This document shows, in pieces, positions 44,298 to 53,869 of a stretch of DNA of 64,000 bases; the first letter of the stretch is position 1; each line of letters starts with the position of its first letter. A model generated the notes under the pieces. It ran no database searches, had not been told where the DNA came from, and saw only the letters and a program-made list of their open reading frames with translations. The DNA comes from an uncultured Lachnospira sp. Lineage in GTDB: Bacteria > Bacillota > Clostridia > Lachnospirales > Lachnospiraceae. The translations under genes and the position numbers were made by a program. The stretch covers positions 1 to 64,000 of the forward strand of contig CAMHLZ010000010.1 in the NCBI GenBank assembly GCA_946186125.1. The letters are read 5' to 3'.

Positions 44298-45248
44298 TTA
44301 TGAAATATCATATGCCAGGTTTACCATTTTTTCCAATAAATCTACCGTTCCGTCAATTCCAAAACATCCTGTATTAATACACAGGTCATAGTTATCTGAA
44401 TGTCCCCAATGACGGCTGGTATAATAATTATAATATGCTTTTCGTTCCTTGTCTTTTTTCTTTACAATGCTTGTAGCCTGGTCTCTTGACAGCTTTGAAC
44501 ATGCCATTTCATGCTCTACCCTGTCTTCAAACGGAGCTCCTAAAAATACTGATATGCATGGTATTCCGGCATGCCCGAGCACTACATCCGCACATCTTCC
44601 CATGATGATACAGTCACCTTTAGCTGCCATATCCTGTATCAATTCACTCTGTGCAAAAAATAACGCATCATTAGCCGAGAATCCAAACAGATTCAAAGGA
44701 TTTTCATCAAAGAATGACTGTTTTCCAACTTTTTCATCGTGGTCTGTAATGACTTTAAGATTCGAATCAAAACGATCAGATGACATTTTAAGTATTTCAT
44801 TGTCATAATAGGATACACCTAATCTCTCTGCAAGTCTGAATCCTACTTCATGTCCTCCGCTTCCATATTCACGTCCTATACAGATAATTTTCTTATCATC
44901 TTTTCCAAAGCGGTTTTTTAAGTTTGAAATATTACTCTCAAACGAATCTGTTATAACCTGTGCAGGACTGTACTCATCTATCATGAGTCTTATTTCATCC
45001 AGCTCATTTTTATACTTTTTTGCCAGTTCTTTATCAGGAATTGTGTTAATCATGTTAGAAATCAATGTTGTTTCCTGCTTAAAGAAATGTTTTTTATCAC
45101 TATGTATTTTCTTTACCATGTGTTGTATTGCAACTTCTTTGCCCGCCGGAAATACTTTTCCCATAGTACTGTCAGTTGATTCATACACACGCACATCAAG
45201 TTCATATAATTTTATTGCTATCTCTCTTGCAACACTTTTATCTCCCAT
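44298..45248 (-). CDS. Cytidylate kinase-like family protein
   Basis: 316 residues. The first 105 are a helical domain without a match; the rest is a P-loop kinase of the cytidylate-kinase-like type: GREYGSGGHEVGFRLAERLG, IIMGRCADVVL and the lid region DRVEHEMACSKLSRDQA. Such proteins are common in Clostridia and of uncertain substrate; the true Cmk is usually encoded with ribosomal genes. GGAGGTACGAG before the ATG. The extra N-terminal domain may be regulatory. Confidence 0.75.
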   Translation of the reverse strand: MGDKSVAREIAIKLYELDVRVYESTDSTMGKVFPAGKEVAIQHMVKKIHSDKKHFFKQETTLISNMINTIPDKELAKKYKNELDEIRLMIDEYSPAQVITDSFESNISNLKNRFGKDDKKIICIGREYGSGGHEVGFRLAERLGVSYYDNEILKMSSDRFDSNLKVITDHDEKVGKQSFFDENPLNLFGFSANDALFFAQSELIQDMAAKGDCIIMGRCADVVLGHAGIPCISVFLGAPFEDRVEHEMACSKLSRDQATSIVKKKDKERKAYYNYYTSRHWGHSDNYDLCINTGCFGIDGTVDLLEKMVNLAYDIS

Positions 45249-45266
45249 TTCTCGTACCTCCTTTCA

Positions 45267-46610
45267 TTATATAAAGAATATCAGCATATCAATTACAAGC
45301 ACCGGTACTAATATGCATACCGACCATAAGATATATCCAAAAAATGACGGTGTCGCAATACCGTTTTCTTCCGCGATTGATTTTACCATGAAGTTAGGCG
45401 CATTTCCTATATATGTATTGGCACCCATAAACACTGCACCTGTTGAAATCGCCATGAGTATTGTTTCAGGTATTATACCCATAATTGTATTTACACCTGC
45501 CGTATAACCTGCTGATGCAGCCGTTGTGAAAAACACAAGGTAAGTCGGTGTATTATCTAAGAATGATGACAACGCACCCGTAATCCAGAAATACTGTGCC
45601 GGCATAGTCAGTCCAAGCTTTCCGCCCTGTGATTTTAAAATCAAAAGTGCAGGAATCATCGTAATGAATATTCCTATAAACAACACAGCTACTTCTTCTA
45701 TGGCATCCCATGTAAAATGGTTCTTTTCTCTAATTTTTTTATCCGTGGTTTTAAACGCCAGATATGATGAAATAAGAATCATGACTATTTCTATCATTGC
45801 TGCAAATGACAAAGTTTCTCCAAATATAACCGGTCCTTTTCCAAATACAGGGTTGATTTTTGGAAGGATTCCACTTAATATAACAGCCCCTACAATAACA
45901 GCGATAAGTATGATATTGTGTGCTCCGGTTATATGAATTTTCTGAGGATTTTTCTTAAGTACCGGACGTAAACCTGACGCTAAATCTTTTCTATATGCTC
46001 TTCTGTCGAGAATATAAAAAACAACTAATAATAACACTGTGTTAATTAACATTATAGGAAATAATTTCAAACTCCAAAAGAAATCTATTCCATTGGTAAA
46101 TCCCATAAGCAGTGGCGGGTCTCCTACCGGTGTAAGACATCCTCCTATATTTGATACTAGAAAAATAAAGAATACAACTATCTGTTTTTTTCCGGATCTC
46201 CATTTATTCGCCCTTATGATTGGTCGAATCATAAGCATGCTCGATCCTGTCGTTCCTATCCAGCTCGAAAGAAGAGTTCCGATAAGCAGCATTACTACAT
46301 TAACTTTCGGGCTTCCCGCAAGATCACCCTCTAAACTTATGTTTGCCGCAACGCAGAACAAGCCAAACAGTAATACTATAAATGTTATATAATCCCCTAT
46401 AATTACCTCCGAAAGCTTTTCTACAGCAATCGAAGCACCATATCGTATACCAAATGGTATTAAGAATAATAATGACCAAAATGCTACTACAATTGGTTTG
46501 TGTTTTTCCCACCACTCAGCTTTTATAAGCGGAACCACAGCTATACATAAGAGCATTCCCGCAAATGGCACGCAAAACCATAGTGGCAGTGTTTCTCCAA
46601 GATTTTCCAT
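45267..46610 (-). CDS. nhaD: NhaD-type sodium/proton antiporter
   Basis: 447 residues with about twelve membrane helices. Features of the ion transporter superfamily NhaD group are VSNIGGCLTPVGDPPLLMGF near residue 155 and SSFLDNTPTYLVFF plus GANTYIGNAPNFMVKSIAEE near the end, the paired hairpin-loop motifs that form the ion site. It would exchange Na+ for H+ at the inner membrane. The second ATG is favoured by GGAGGTACATG. Stand-alone gene. Confidence 0.85.
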   Translation of the reverse strand: MENLGETLPLWFCVPFAGMLLCIAVVPLIKAEWWEKHKPIVVAFWSLLFLIPFGIRYGASIAVEKLSEVIIGDYITFIVLLFGLFCVAANISLEGDLAGSPKVNVVMLLIGTLLSSWIGTTGSSMLMIRPIIRANKWRSGKKQIVVFFIFLVSNIGGCLTPVGDPPLLMGFTNGIDFFWSLKLFPIMLINTVLLLVVFYILDRRAYRKDLASGLRPVLKKNPQKIHITGAHNIILIAVIVGAVILSGILPKINPVFGKGPVIFGETLSFAAMIEIVMILISSYLAFKTTDKKIREKNHFTWDAIEEVAVLFIGIFITMIPALLILKSQGGKLGLTMPAQYFWITGALSSFLDNTPTYLVFFTTAASAGYTAGVNTIMGIIPETILMAISTGAVFMGANTYIGNAPNFMVKSIAEENGIATPSFFGYILWSVCILVPVLVIDMLIFFI

Positions 46611-46688
46611 CATGTACCTCCATTAAATATTTTCTTTAATGCAAATACCTATTCTTATACCACAAGTTTTTAGCCATGTCAAATGTTA

Positions 46689-47017
46689 TTACATTTTTAT
46701 TCCTGTTACCATTACCTCAGCATCTGTTTTTGCATTGTATATCAAAATGATTGCTTCGTAAGGCTGTTCGTTTGCCGACAGATTATCCACGTACTCTAAT
46801 TCAAGGCTGTCTCCATATTGCTTAACGAGCTGATTTACTACGCTGTCTTTATTAACTATATCATACGTCGAATTCACCTGTAACTTAACACGGTAATCTC
46901 CTCCGTATGCGAGTATAAGGTTATCATAGTAATAACTTGTTACCAGCAGCCATATATATAATATATCATTACCACTATGGGTAAAAATATCAAAAACTGC
47001 AGTGAATTAAATAACAT
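46689..47017 (-). pseudogene. Decayed gene with MBOAT O-acyltransferase start (AlgI/DltB-like)
   Basis: From 47017 the frame reads MLFNSLQFLIFLPIVVMIYYI, the characteristic start of AlgI-type membrane O-acyltransferases, then stops after 25 codons at 46940. In the next frame YIWLLVTSYYYDN, also an AlgI feature, continues without stop into GGDYRVKLQVNS and on to 46689, ending in a segment I do not recognise. This looks like a deletion plus frameshift remnant in which an acyltransferase start was fused to another gene's end. A 62-codon GTG frame inside it is unlikely to be expressed. Confidence 0.65.
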
Positions 47018-47046
47018 TTTAAGATTTATTTCATTTGTTAATTGTT

Positions 47047-48078
47047 TTATTGCAACGATACAATAATTATCTCGAATCTGTCGAATCCGTTTTCATATAT
47101 CGTATTTTTTAACAACCCATTATCTTTCTTTGAGTGTTCAAATATTTTACAATAATGCTGTATACACCTTACTATATCATTATTGGTTTCCGTTAATTTT
47201 TTTATCATCATATATGACACGCACAGCATTACCGTTTTTTCATATATTGTATCGTAATCCTCGTGGCACATATGTCTTAATATATAATAAACAAAATATC
47301 TTTCATAAACTTCTTCCTCTGACATGTTTTTGTTATCTGTTTTTTCATGAATACTTTTATATTGTCTTTTTTCACAAATGTATGCATACATTTCAGTCAG
47401 TTCCATTATTACGTCATTTCTTATTCTTTCATTTTTTATATGTTCATCGGGCGGAAGGCTGTTATCTAATTCTGCAAATCCTTCCCTCAAATATGTTTCG
47501 ATTATGTCTGGTGCGTCTTTTTTTTCACGTTTAATAGTATCTGCTATATATAGCATTATTATCAGTTTCCTTTTTGTACTTAAGTTTGTGGCTTTTGCTA
47601 TATTCATAAACAATTCTTTTATTTGCCCGACTGTCTTCTCTTCATTACCTGCATCCGTATTTGTAATATCATCTTCATATTCTTCCATTTCTAATCCGTC
47701 ACCGCTTAGCATCAGCTCTGCTGCACGGGGACATGACATATTTAAAAATACATCCATTGAATTTCCGTATATATTCATTTTTCTCGGAAACGATGTACAT
47801 ACCTGTGAAAGAGCGTCTTTTCCCATGCATCTGTATATATCACAGAGTTTTTCTTTATTTAAGAAAGGACAGTGTCCGTCTTTTAACCTGAAATGATATC
47901 CTTTTTCATCTTTTAAAAGGTTCTGTTCTATCATTTCTTTTAATTCTCCGGTGTGCTTTTTATATAGGTAAGCACTGTTTTCATCTATATCAATTCTCCA
48001 TCCGTCACAGCAGCTGTCCCCGCACCCGGATGCAATACATTCAAATTTTTTATATGCTTTTATCACTTTTATGTGCAT
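47047..48078 (-). CDS. fliB: Flagellin lysine-N-methylase FliB
   Basis: 343 residues. The cysteine cluster FECIASGCGDSCCDGWRID at the N-terminus, CPFLNKEKLCDIY near residue 65 and QVCTSFPRKMNIYG near 95 are the FliB signature; these cysteines probably hold an iron-sulfur cluster. FliB methylates surface lysines of flagellin, affecting adhesion. It lies about 23 kb from the nearest flagellin gene but in a genome with at least five flagellins in this window. GAGGCGGG site before the ATG. Divergent from the efflux operon. Confidence 0.87.
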   Translation of the reverse strand: MHIKVIKAYKKFECIASGCGDSCCDGWRIDIDENSAYLYKKHTGELKEMIEQNLLKDEKGYHFRLKDGHCPFLNKEKLCDIYRCMGKDALSQVCTSFPRKMNIYGNSMDVFLNMSCPRAAELMLSGDGLEMEEYEDDITNTDAGNEEKTVGQIKELFMNIAKATNLSTKRKLIIMLYIADTIKREKKDAPDIIETYLREGFAELDNSLPPDEHIKNERIRNDVIMELTEMYAYICEKRQYKSIHEKTDNKNMSEEEVYERYFVYYILRHMCHEDYDTIYEKTVMLCVSYMMIKKLTETNNDIVRCIQHYCKIFEHSKKDNGLLKNTIYENGFDRFEIIIVSLQ

Positions 48079-48221
48079 TTACCCGCCTCACTTTATTTTT
48101 TCACAAAATTTTTAGTTGCATATTTTTACTTTTACAAGTATTCTATTATAGTAGAATTATGCTGTGTACTGTAAGCTATACTACTATACAATAAATTCAC
48201 AGTACAGAAAAGAGGAAATGT

Positions 48222-49721
48222 ATGAATAATGATTCTATTATAAAAGGAAATGAATCAAAAAAGAAAAAGAAAAAATTGTTTTTTATCATTTTGTTAGCCG
48301 TGGTTTTTATTGCCATTATTATAACTCTTTTGATCAAAAAATTCAATTTGGAGCAGGATGATACAAAAGTGTACACGGCTTCTGTTGCCGAGATTACCGG
48401 ATATGGCTCGGTAGGTACCGCAAATCGTTTTACGGGAATTGTTGAATCTCAAAAACCGATTACCGTAAACAGTGATTCTAACAAAACTATTAAAACTACT
48501 TTTGTAAATGTTGGTGATGAGGTACAGGAGGGAACTCCGTTGTTTGAATATGATACTGATGAGATTTCTAATTCTATCGATGAGATGCAATTAGAAATCG
48601 ATAAATTGAATCTTGAAATTTCGTCAAACCAGCAGCAGATTACTGAATTACAGAAAGAAAAGGATGCTGCGCCTGCTGAAGAACAATTGAGTTATACAAT
48701 GGAAATCCAGTCAATTACTTCTGAGATTTCTTCTAACCAGTATGATGTTAAGACTAAATCTGCCGAATTGCAAAAGTTAAAAGACAGTCTTGCTAATGCT
48801 GTTGTTAACAGTACTGCAGCAGGTATTATTAAATCAATCGGTGAATCTGATTCTACGGATTATGACGATAGCGATAGTTCTTCTTCCCAGATGACTCCAT
48901 ACATTGCCATACTTCCTGTCGGTGATTATCAGATTAAGGGTGTTCTTAATGAATTAAATAAGGATGATATTGAAGAAGGAACAGATGTTATTATTACTTC
49001 CAGGATTAATGAAGATGTTCATGTATCCGGTACTGTTTCTAAGATTGATTTTAATAATACAGTTTCATCATCATCATCTGATATGTATGATGATGATGAA
49101 GGCGAAGCCGGTGAGACCGGTTCTAAATGGAATTTTTATGTTACTTTTGATAATTCTGAAGGACTTATGCTTGGCCAGCATGTGTTTATCGAACCGGATT
49201 ATGGCCAGACTACCGAAAAGGATGGTTTATGGCTTTCTGAATACTATCTCGCCCAGGATGATGACGAAAGTTATTATGTATGGAAGGAAAAAGGCGGAAG
49301 AATCACTAAGCAAAAACTTGAACTTGGTGAATATAATCAGGATGAAATGACCTATGAGGTATTAGGCGGAATTACACCTGACGATTATATTGCTTATCCT
49401 TCTGATGATATTAAAGAAGACCAGAAATGTTCTCACTCTATTGAGGATTTTGATATTGACAACATTGATAACGTTGACATCGACAACGAAGATGCTGACT
49501 ATGAGGATATCGACGATGAAGATTTAGACGATGAAGATTTAGACGATGAAGATTTAGACGATGAAGATTTAGACGATGAAGATTTAGATGATGAAGATTT
49601 AGATGATGAAGATTTAGACAACGAGAATATCGATTATGAGGATATTGTTGATGGGGAAGCCGGAAGCATTGGTATCGGACTTCCGGGGAAGATTGCATCA
49701 GGTAAGGAGGCCGGACGATGA
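48222..49721 (+). CDS. MacA/HlyD-type efflux adaptor with acidic repeat tail
   Basis: 499 residues. Basic N-terminus and one transmembrane helix (LFFIILLAVVFIAIIITLLI), a lipoyl-like half (VNVGDEVQEGTPLFEYD), a coiled coil (residues about 115-190), a second lipoyl half and beta-barrel, then a very acidic tail. The tail has seven exact DDEDL units at residues about 432-466 encoded by a 15-base tandem repeat. The gene starts the plus-strand efflux operon and ends overlapping the ATPase gene by 4 bases. The acidic tail is unusual for the family and might bind cations or a basic peptide. Confidence 0.82.
   Translation: MNNDSIIKGNESKKKKKKLFFIILLAVVFIAIIITLLIKKFNLEQDDTKVYTASVAEITGYGSVGTANRFTGIVESQKPITVNSDSNKTIKTTFVNVGDEVQEGTPLFEYDTDEISNSIDEMQLEIDKLNLEISSNQQQITELQKEKDAAPAEEQLSYTMEIQSITSEISSNQYDVKTKSAELQKLKDSLANAVVNSTAAGIIKSIGESDSTDYDDSDSSSSQMTPYIAILPVGDYQIKGVLNELNKDDIEEGTDVIITSRINEDVHVSGTVSKIDFNNTVSSSSSDMYDDDEGEAGETGSKWNFYVTFDNSEGLMLGQHVFIEPDYGQTTEKDGLWLSEYYLAQDDDESYYVWKEKGGRITKQKLELGEYNQDEMTYEVLGGITPDDYIAYPSDDIKEDQKCSHSIEDFDIDNIDNVDIDNEDADYEDIDDEDLDDEDLDDEDLDDEDLDDEDLDDEDLDDEDLDNENIDYEDIVDGEAGSIGIGLPGKIASGKEAGR
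49515..49619 (+). repeat. 15-base tandem repeat, 7 units, inside the adaptor gene
   Basis: Seven head-to-tail copies of GATGAAGATTTAGAC (two have a synonymous T for C). Units are multiples of three, so copy-number change would lengthen or shorten the acidic tail without a frameshift. Confidence 0.93.
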
Positions 49722-50419
49722 TTATTGAACTTTCAAACATTTTTAAATCTTATGAAAATGGCAAGATGGAGGTTCCGGTTTTACATGATATTTCACTGAC
49801 GATTGATAAGGGCGAATATGTTGCGATAATGGGTGCTTCAGGCTCCGGCAAATCTACTCTTATGAATATTATTGGCTGCCTTGACAGACCTACAAAGGGT
49901 GCTTATCATTTTGACGGATCTAATATTTTTGGTTATAGTGACAGACAATTATCCGACCTTCGTCTTAACAAGATTGGTTTTGTATTTCAAAGCTTTCATC
50001 TGCTGCCGGGACAAAGTGCTTTAAGTAATGTGATGCTCCCTTTACAATATGCCGGTGTTCCTAAAAAACAGCGAAAGGAAATCGCGGCTGAAATGCTTGA
50101 AAAAGTGGGGCTTGGTGAACGAATTCATTTCAAGCCAAACCAGATGTCCGGCGGACAGTGTCAGAGGGTTGCCATCGCTCGCGCAATGGTGAACAAGCCT
50201 GAAGTGCTTCTTGCCGACGAGCCTACCGGTGCTCTCGATTCTAAGTCAGGAGAACAGATTATGGAATTGTTCGGACAGTTAAATGATGAAGGCGTTACTG
50301 TTGTTATGATTACGCATGAGCAGGAGATTGCCTCTCATGCAAAACGTATTATTCATATCAAAGACGGTTGTATCATTCCTGATAAATCTAAGGAGGTGGT
50401 GACAGTTGAAGAATCTTAA
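49718..50419 (+). CDS. MacB/LolD-type ABC transporter ATPase
   Basis: 233 residues: Walker A GASGSGKST near residue 40, signature MSGGQCQRVAIARAM near residue 145 and Walker B VLLADEPTGALDSKSG. The TGALD D-loop and sequence type are those of MacB/LolD partners of FtsX-like permeases. It overlaps the adaptor before it and the TTG start of the second adaptor after it, so the four genes are an operon for export of a peptide, antibiotic or envelope compound. Confidence 0.93.
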   Translation: MIIELSNIFKSYENGKMEVPVLHDISLTIDKGEYVAIMGASGSGKSTLMNIIGCLDRPTKGAYHFDGSNIFGYSDRQLSDLRLNKIGFVFQSFHLLPGQSALSNVMLPLQYAGVPKKQRKEIAAEMLEKVGLGERIHFKPNQMSGGQCQRVAIARAMVNKPEVLLADEPTGALDSKSGEQIMELFGQLNDEGVTVVMITHEQEIASHAKRIIHIKDGCIIPDKSKEVVTVEES

Positions 50420-52058
50420 AAAGGTAATTATTATCATTGTTGTTATAGCAATTATCGTAGCCGGCTGCGATACGGGTATTTATTTTTACAAGAAAAATGC
50501 AACGAAAACTCATCTTGTAGAGGTAACCTCTTTTGATAATATATGTATGTATGATGATTATTCTGACGGGAAGACCACTTATGGCCTGGTGTATTCAGGA
50601 GGCGGCCAGAATATCTACCTTAATGATGGCGATATTGTGTCGCAGGTTCTCGTCAAAGAAGGAGATGAGGTGCAGGCAGGTACACCGGTAATTCAGCTTG
50701 ATGCCGAAAAACTTAAACTTGAGCTTGATTCAGCTCTTCTTTCTGTTTCACAGGATGATTTAGATATCGGAGTTGCCCAGGTTATGCTCGAAAAGTATAA
50801 AAATGCTGTTCCGTATGTAGAAGAACCGGAGACTGAGGAACCGGAAACTGAAGAAGAATCTCCTCAATACGAAACACTTACTCCTGATAATCTTTTATCT
50901 GAAATAAATAATGTTTCGCAGGCTTTTAGCGGCAGTGGAACTGCTGAGGACCCTTATCAGTTTAAGTGTTCAGGTGACTGTATTATTGACGGTCCATTGT
51001 TTAAGACTATTGAGAAAACAGGTGTGTATTGCAAGCTTTATATATTTTCTGAGGAGTTTTTCAATTTTGCCTATGTTTGTGATTTGTCTCCTTCTGAAAA
51101 AAATGCTGTTGTTAAAAAAGATACCAAATGGCCTGTCGGTACGATATATACTCTTGCGGACGGTACACAGACAATTCAGCTTAATTCAGATCTGCCACCT
51201 GTTCCATGCGAATTTTCTACTTATGTAGATGAATCTCTTTTTGAAGATACAGATGATGATATCGCTGATGAACCGGAGGACGATTTTGAGAATGACATCG
51301 AGGATTCGGAATCCGCTGACGGTATCGACGGCATTTATACTCAGGAAGAACTTAATAAAATGATTTTTGATAAACAGCAGGAGATTTTAAATCTCCAGTT
51401 ACAGAAACGTGAAGATGATCTGGCTGCTAAACAGGCCCAGAAAAAATATGATAAGGCTACCATTACAAGTACTGTAAATGGTGTTGTCACTACGATTAAT
51501 ACAAATGCTTTATCAGGTGAACCTGCAATGGTTATTTCTGATGGAAATGGTCTGTATTTAAAGACAGCTATTGATGAATATTCTTTTGATACTATTGAAG
51601 TTGGTGATAAGCTAAATATAAATACGTGGGGTGTGAACGGCTCTGAGAGTATTGAAGTATCTATTACTTCTATTTCTCCTTATCCGACAACCGATTCATC
51701 ATTTACTTATTCATCTAATTCTAACGTTTCATTTTATCCTGTAATTGCTGCGTTTGATAAGGATGTAAAATTATCCCCTGATGATTATGTAGATGTTTCA
51801 TTTAATAACACGGATTCATCTGACGAAAGCATTATTTCTATAGATAAAGCTTATCTTGGCTCTGATGAAAAAGGTAATTTTTTATATCTGACGGATAAAG
51901 ATGATATTCTCAGAAAAACATACGTTAAAACAGGAAAGACGATTTATGATTCTTACATACAGATTCTCGATGATGTTGATACCGATTCATACATCGCCTC
52001 TCCATATACTAAGTATGCTGCCGACGGTGCCGTGGCAGATGTTAAAAACGCAGAATAA
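50406..52058 (+). CDS. Second HlyD-like efflux adaptor with acidic insert
   Basis: 550 residues. N-terminal membrane helix, lipoyl half (VLVKEGDEVQAGTPVIQLD) near residue 80, then an insert of about 200 residues with an acidic patch (EEPETEEPETEEESP) and a second acidic patch near 290, a coiled coil near residue 320-345, and the closing lipoyl half (ATITSTVNGVVTTI). The start is TTG with AAGGAGGTG upstream. Having two different adaptors around one ATPase/permease pair is uncommon and suggests a hetero-hexameric adaptor. Confidence 0.8.
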   Translation: MKNLKKVIIIIVVIAIIVAGCDTGIYFYKKNATKTHLVEVTSFDNICMYDDYSDGKTTYGLVYSGGGQNIYLNDGDIVSQVLVKEGDEVQAGTPVIQLDAEKLKLELDSALLSVSQDDLDIGVAQVMLEKYKNAVPYVEEPETEEPETEEESPQYETLTPDNLLSEINNVSQAFSGSGTAEDPYQFKCSGDCIIDGPLFKTIEKTGVYCKLYIFSEEFFNFAYVCDLSPSEKNAVVKKDTKWPVGTIYTLADGTQTIQLNSDLPPVPCEFSTYVDESLFEDTDDDIADEPEDDFENDIEDSESADGIDGIYTQEELNKMIFDKQQEILNLQLQKREDDLAAKQAQKKYDKATITSTVNGVVTTINTNALSGEPAMVISDGNGLYLKTAIDEYSFDTIEVGDKLNINTWGVNGSESIEVSITSISPYPTTDSSFTYSSNSNVSFYPVIAAFDKDVKLSPDDYVDVSFNNTDSSDESIISIDKAYLGSDEKGNFLYLTDKDDILRKTYVKTGKTIYDSYIQILDDVDTDSYIASPYTKYAADGAVADVKNAE

Positions 52059-52073
52059 ATAGGAGGTAAATTT

Positions 52074-53336
52074 ATGCTTGAAAATATTAGACTTTCCTTT
52101 CAGGGAATCTGGTCCCATAAGCTTCGCTCTATTTTGACAATGCTCGGTATTATTATCGGTATTGCGGCTATTATTACGATTGTGTCAACTATCAAGGGTA
52201 CGAACGAACAAATTAAAGAAAACCTTGTAGGTTCCGGAAATAATAATGTTACTGTTTCTATTTATCAGGACGGATACGAATATGAGATTAATAATTATTC
52301 CGGTCTTCCTTCCGGTATAAATACTATTTCAACTGAACTTTTAGATAAGATTTCAAATATTGAAAATGTTGAAAGTTGTTCTGTATATAACAAGCGTGTT
52401 GACTGGGGTGATTCGATTTTTTATAACGATACTGCTCTTGGTTCTTCTTCGATTTACGGTGTCGACGATAAATATTTTTCAACTTGCGGATACGCTGTCA
52501 GTTACGGACGTGGTTTTCATGAGTCTGATTTTGATAAAAAACGTAAGGTTGTTATTATAGACTCATCTACAGTAACCAACCTTTTTGATAATACTAATCC
52601 TCTTAACAAGGTTATTGATATTAATAATGAGCCTTTTACGGTAATTGGTGTGATTGAGAAAAAGGATACTTTTAAGCCTGTTATTAACAGTATTGACGAT
52701 TATTATTCTTATGTAGCTGATTCTGAAAGTGGTTCTCGTTTGTATATTCCAAGTACAAGCTGGCCTACAGCATACTATTTTGACGAGCCTCAGGCTGTTG
52801 TTATTAGGGCTAAAAACACTGATTCCATGAATAGCGTTGGCAAGAAAGCTGCTACCATTCTAAATGATGCAATTGTTACTTCTAAGTCTTTTAAATATAA
52901 GTCTGACAGTGCAATGGATGATTTGGAAAGTATTCAGGATATAAGTAATTCTACTAATACCCAGCTGATTTGGATTGCAAGTATTTCTTTGCTGGTTGGT
53001 GGTATTGGTGTCATGAATATTATGCTTGTATCTGTTACCGAGCGAACACGGGAAATCGGTCTTAAAAAAGCAATCGGCGCTAGAAAAGGTAAGATTCTTT
53101 CCCAGTTTCTCACGGAATCAGTGGTTCTTACCAGTATGGGTGGTTTTCTCGGCGTCCTTTGTGGCATAGGACTTGCTCAGGCTGTATCGAAGATTGCAAA
53201 CATTCCGGTTGCAATCAGTATTCCGGCATCAGTTATTGCCGTAGCATTTTCAATGCTAATCGGAATTATATTTGGATTGATTCCTTCCATACAGGCAGCG
53301 AATCTTGATCCTATTGATGCGTTAAGATATGAGTAA
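52074..53336 (+). CDS. MacB-type ABC transporter permease
   Basis: 420 residues. N-terminal membrane helix after RLSFQGIWSHKLRSILTMLGIIIGIAAII, a large external domain (residues about 50-290, MacB_PCD), and three C-terminal helices with GVMNIMLVSVTERTREIGLKKAIGARK, the FtsX/MacB family mark. With the ATPase it forms a mechanotransmission-type exporter. AGGAGGTAAAT site, then a clear terminator downstream. Confidence 0.93.
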   Translation: MLENIRLSFQGIWSHKLRSILTMLGIIIGIAAIITIVSTIKGTNEQIKENLVGSGNNNVTVSIYQDGYEYEINNYSGLPSGINTISTELLDKISNIENVESCSVYNKRVDWGDSIFYNDTALGSSSIYGVDDKYFSTCGYAVSYGRGFHESDFDKKRKVVIIDSSTVTNLFDNTNPLNKVIDINNEPFTVIGVIEKKDTFKPVINSIDDYYSYVADSESGSRLYIPSTSWPTAYYFDEPQAVVIRAKNTDSMNSVGKKAATILNDAIVTSKSFKYKSDSAMDDLESIQDISNSTNTQLIWIASISLLVGGIGVMNIMLVSVTERTREIGLKKAIGARKGKILSQFLTESVVLTSMGGFLGVLCGIGLAQAVSKIANIPVAISIPASVIAVAFSMLIGIIFGLIPSIQAANLDPIDALRYE

Positions 53337-53343
53337 AAAATTA

Positions 53344-53388
53344 ACGGTGCTGTCGCTATGTTTAGGCGACAACACCGGTTTTTTTATT
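53344..53388 (+). terminator. Terminator of the efflux operon
   Basis: CGGTGCTGTCGC pairs with GCGACAACACCG (one mismatch) and is followed by GTTTTTTT, 8 bases after the permease stop. Confidence 0.9.
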
Positions 53389-53586
53389 GTCTTTTATAGT
53401 ATCATTTATTTGATACAGTCTTTTTAGCCCCATCACGTTTATAAGACATGATAACAGACATATAATACCGATACTAAATACCATCAATCCGGGTTTAGTA
53501 TTAAATTTGAGTCTGTGAAAAAAAGTCTGTAAAAATCGTATAACGATATTGATTTAAGGTCTTCTATGATAAAATATAATCACTTA

Positions 53587-53869
53587 GGAGGCCTTAAAAC
53601 AGCTTGAAACAGTAACTGAAAAATGGGAGCCATTATATCCTCACGCAATGAACCGATGGAAAGAAAATTGGGATGCTATTTCACCGATATTTAAGTTTTC
53701 AAAAGATGTCCATACTGCATTTTACACAACCAATGCAATCGAACCGCTTAATGCATCATATCGACGACTAAACCGCCATCGAAGCGTATTTACAAGATCA
53801 CATTCCCTACTAAAAGCATTATATTTAGCTACTTTCGAAGCAACTAAAAAACGGACTATATTAGTATAG
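53587..53869 (+). pseudogene. IS256/Mutator-family transposase, C-terminal remnant
   Basis: About 94 codons. The frame starts after a stop, passes EALKQLETVTEKW and MNRWKENWDAISPIF, then TTNAIEPLNASYRRLNRHR, the conserved end of IS256-type transposases, but breaks off at ATKKRTILV where the terminal repeat of a foldback supplies the stop. The 70 bases before it (around 53507-53545, AGTCTGTGAAAAAAAGTCTG) look like the left end of such an element, so the interior has been deleted. Not functional. Confidence 0.8.

Noticed and set aside
44983-45507. 174-codon plus-strand frame opposite the cytidylate-kinase-like and antiporter genes
   Set aside because: Antisense to two well supported genes, no start signal, no recognisable motif.
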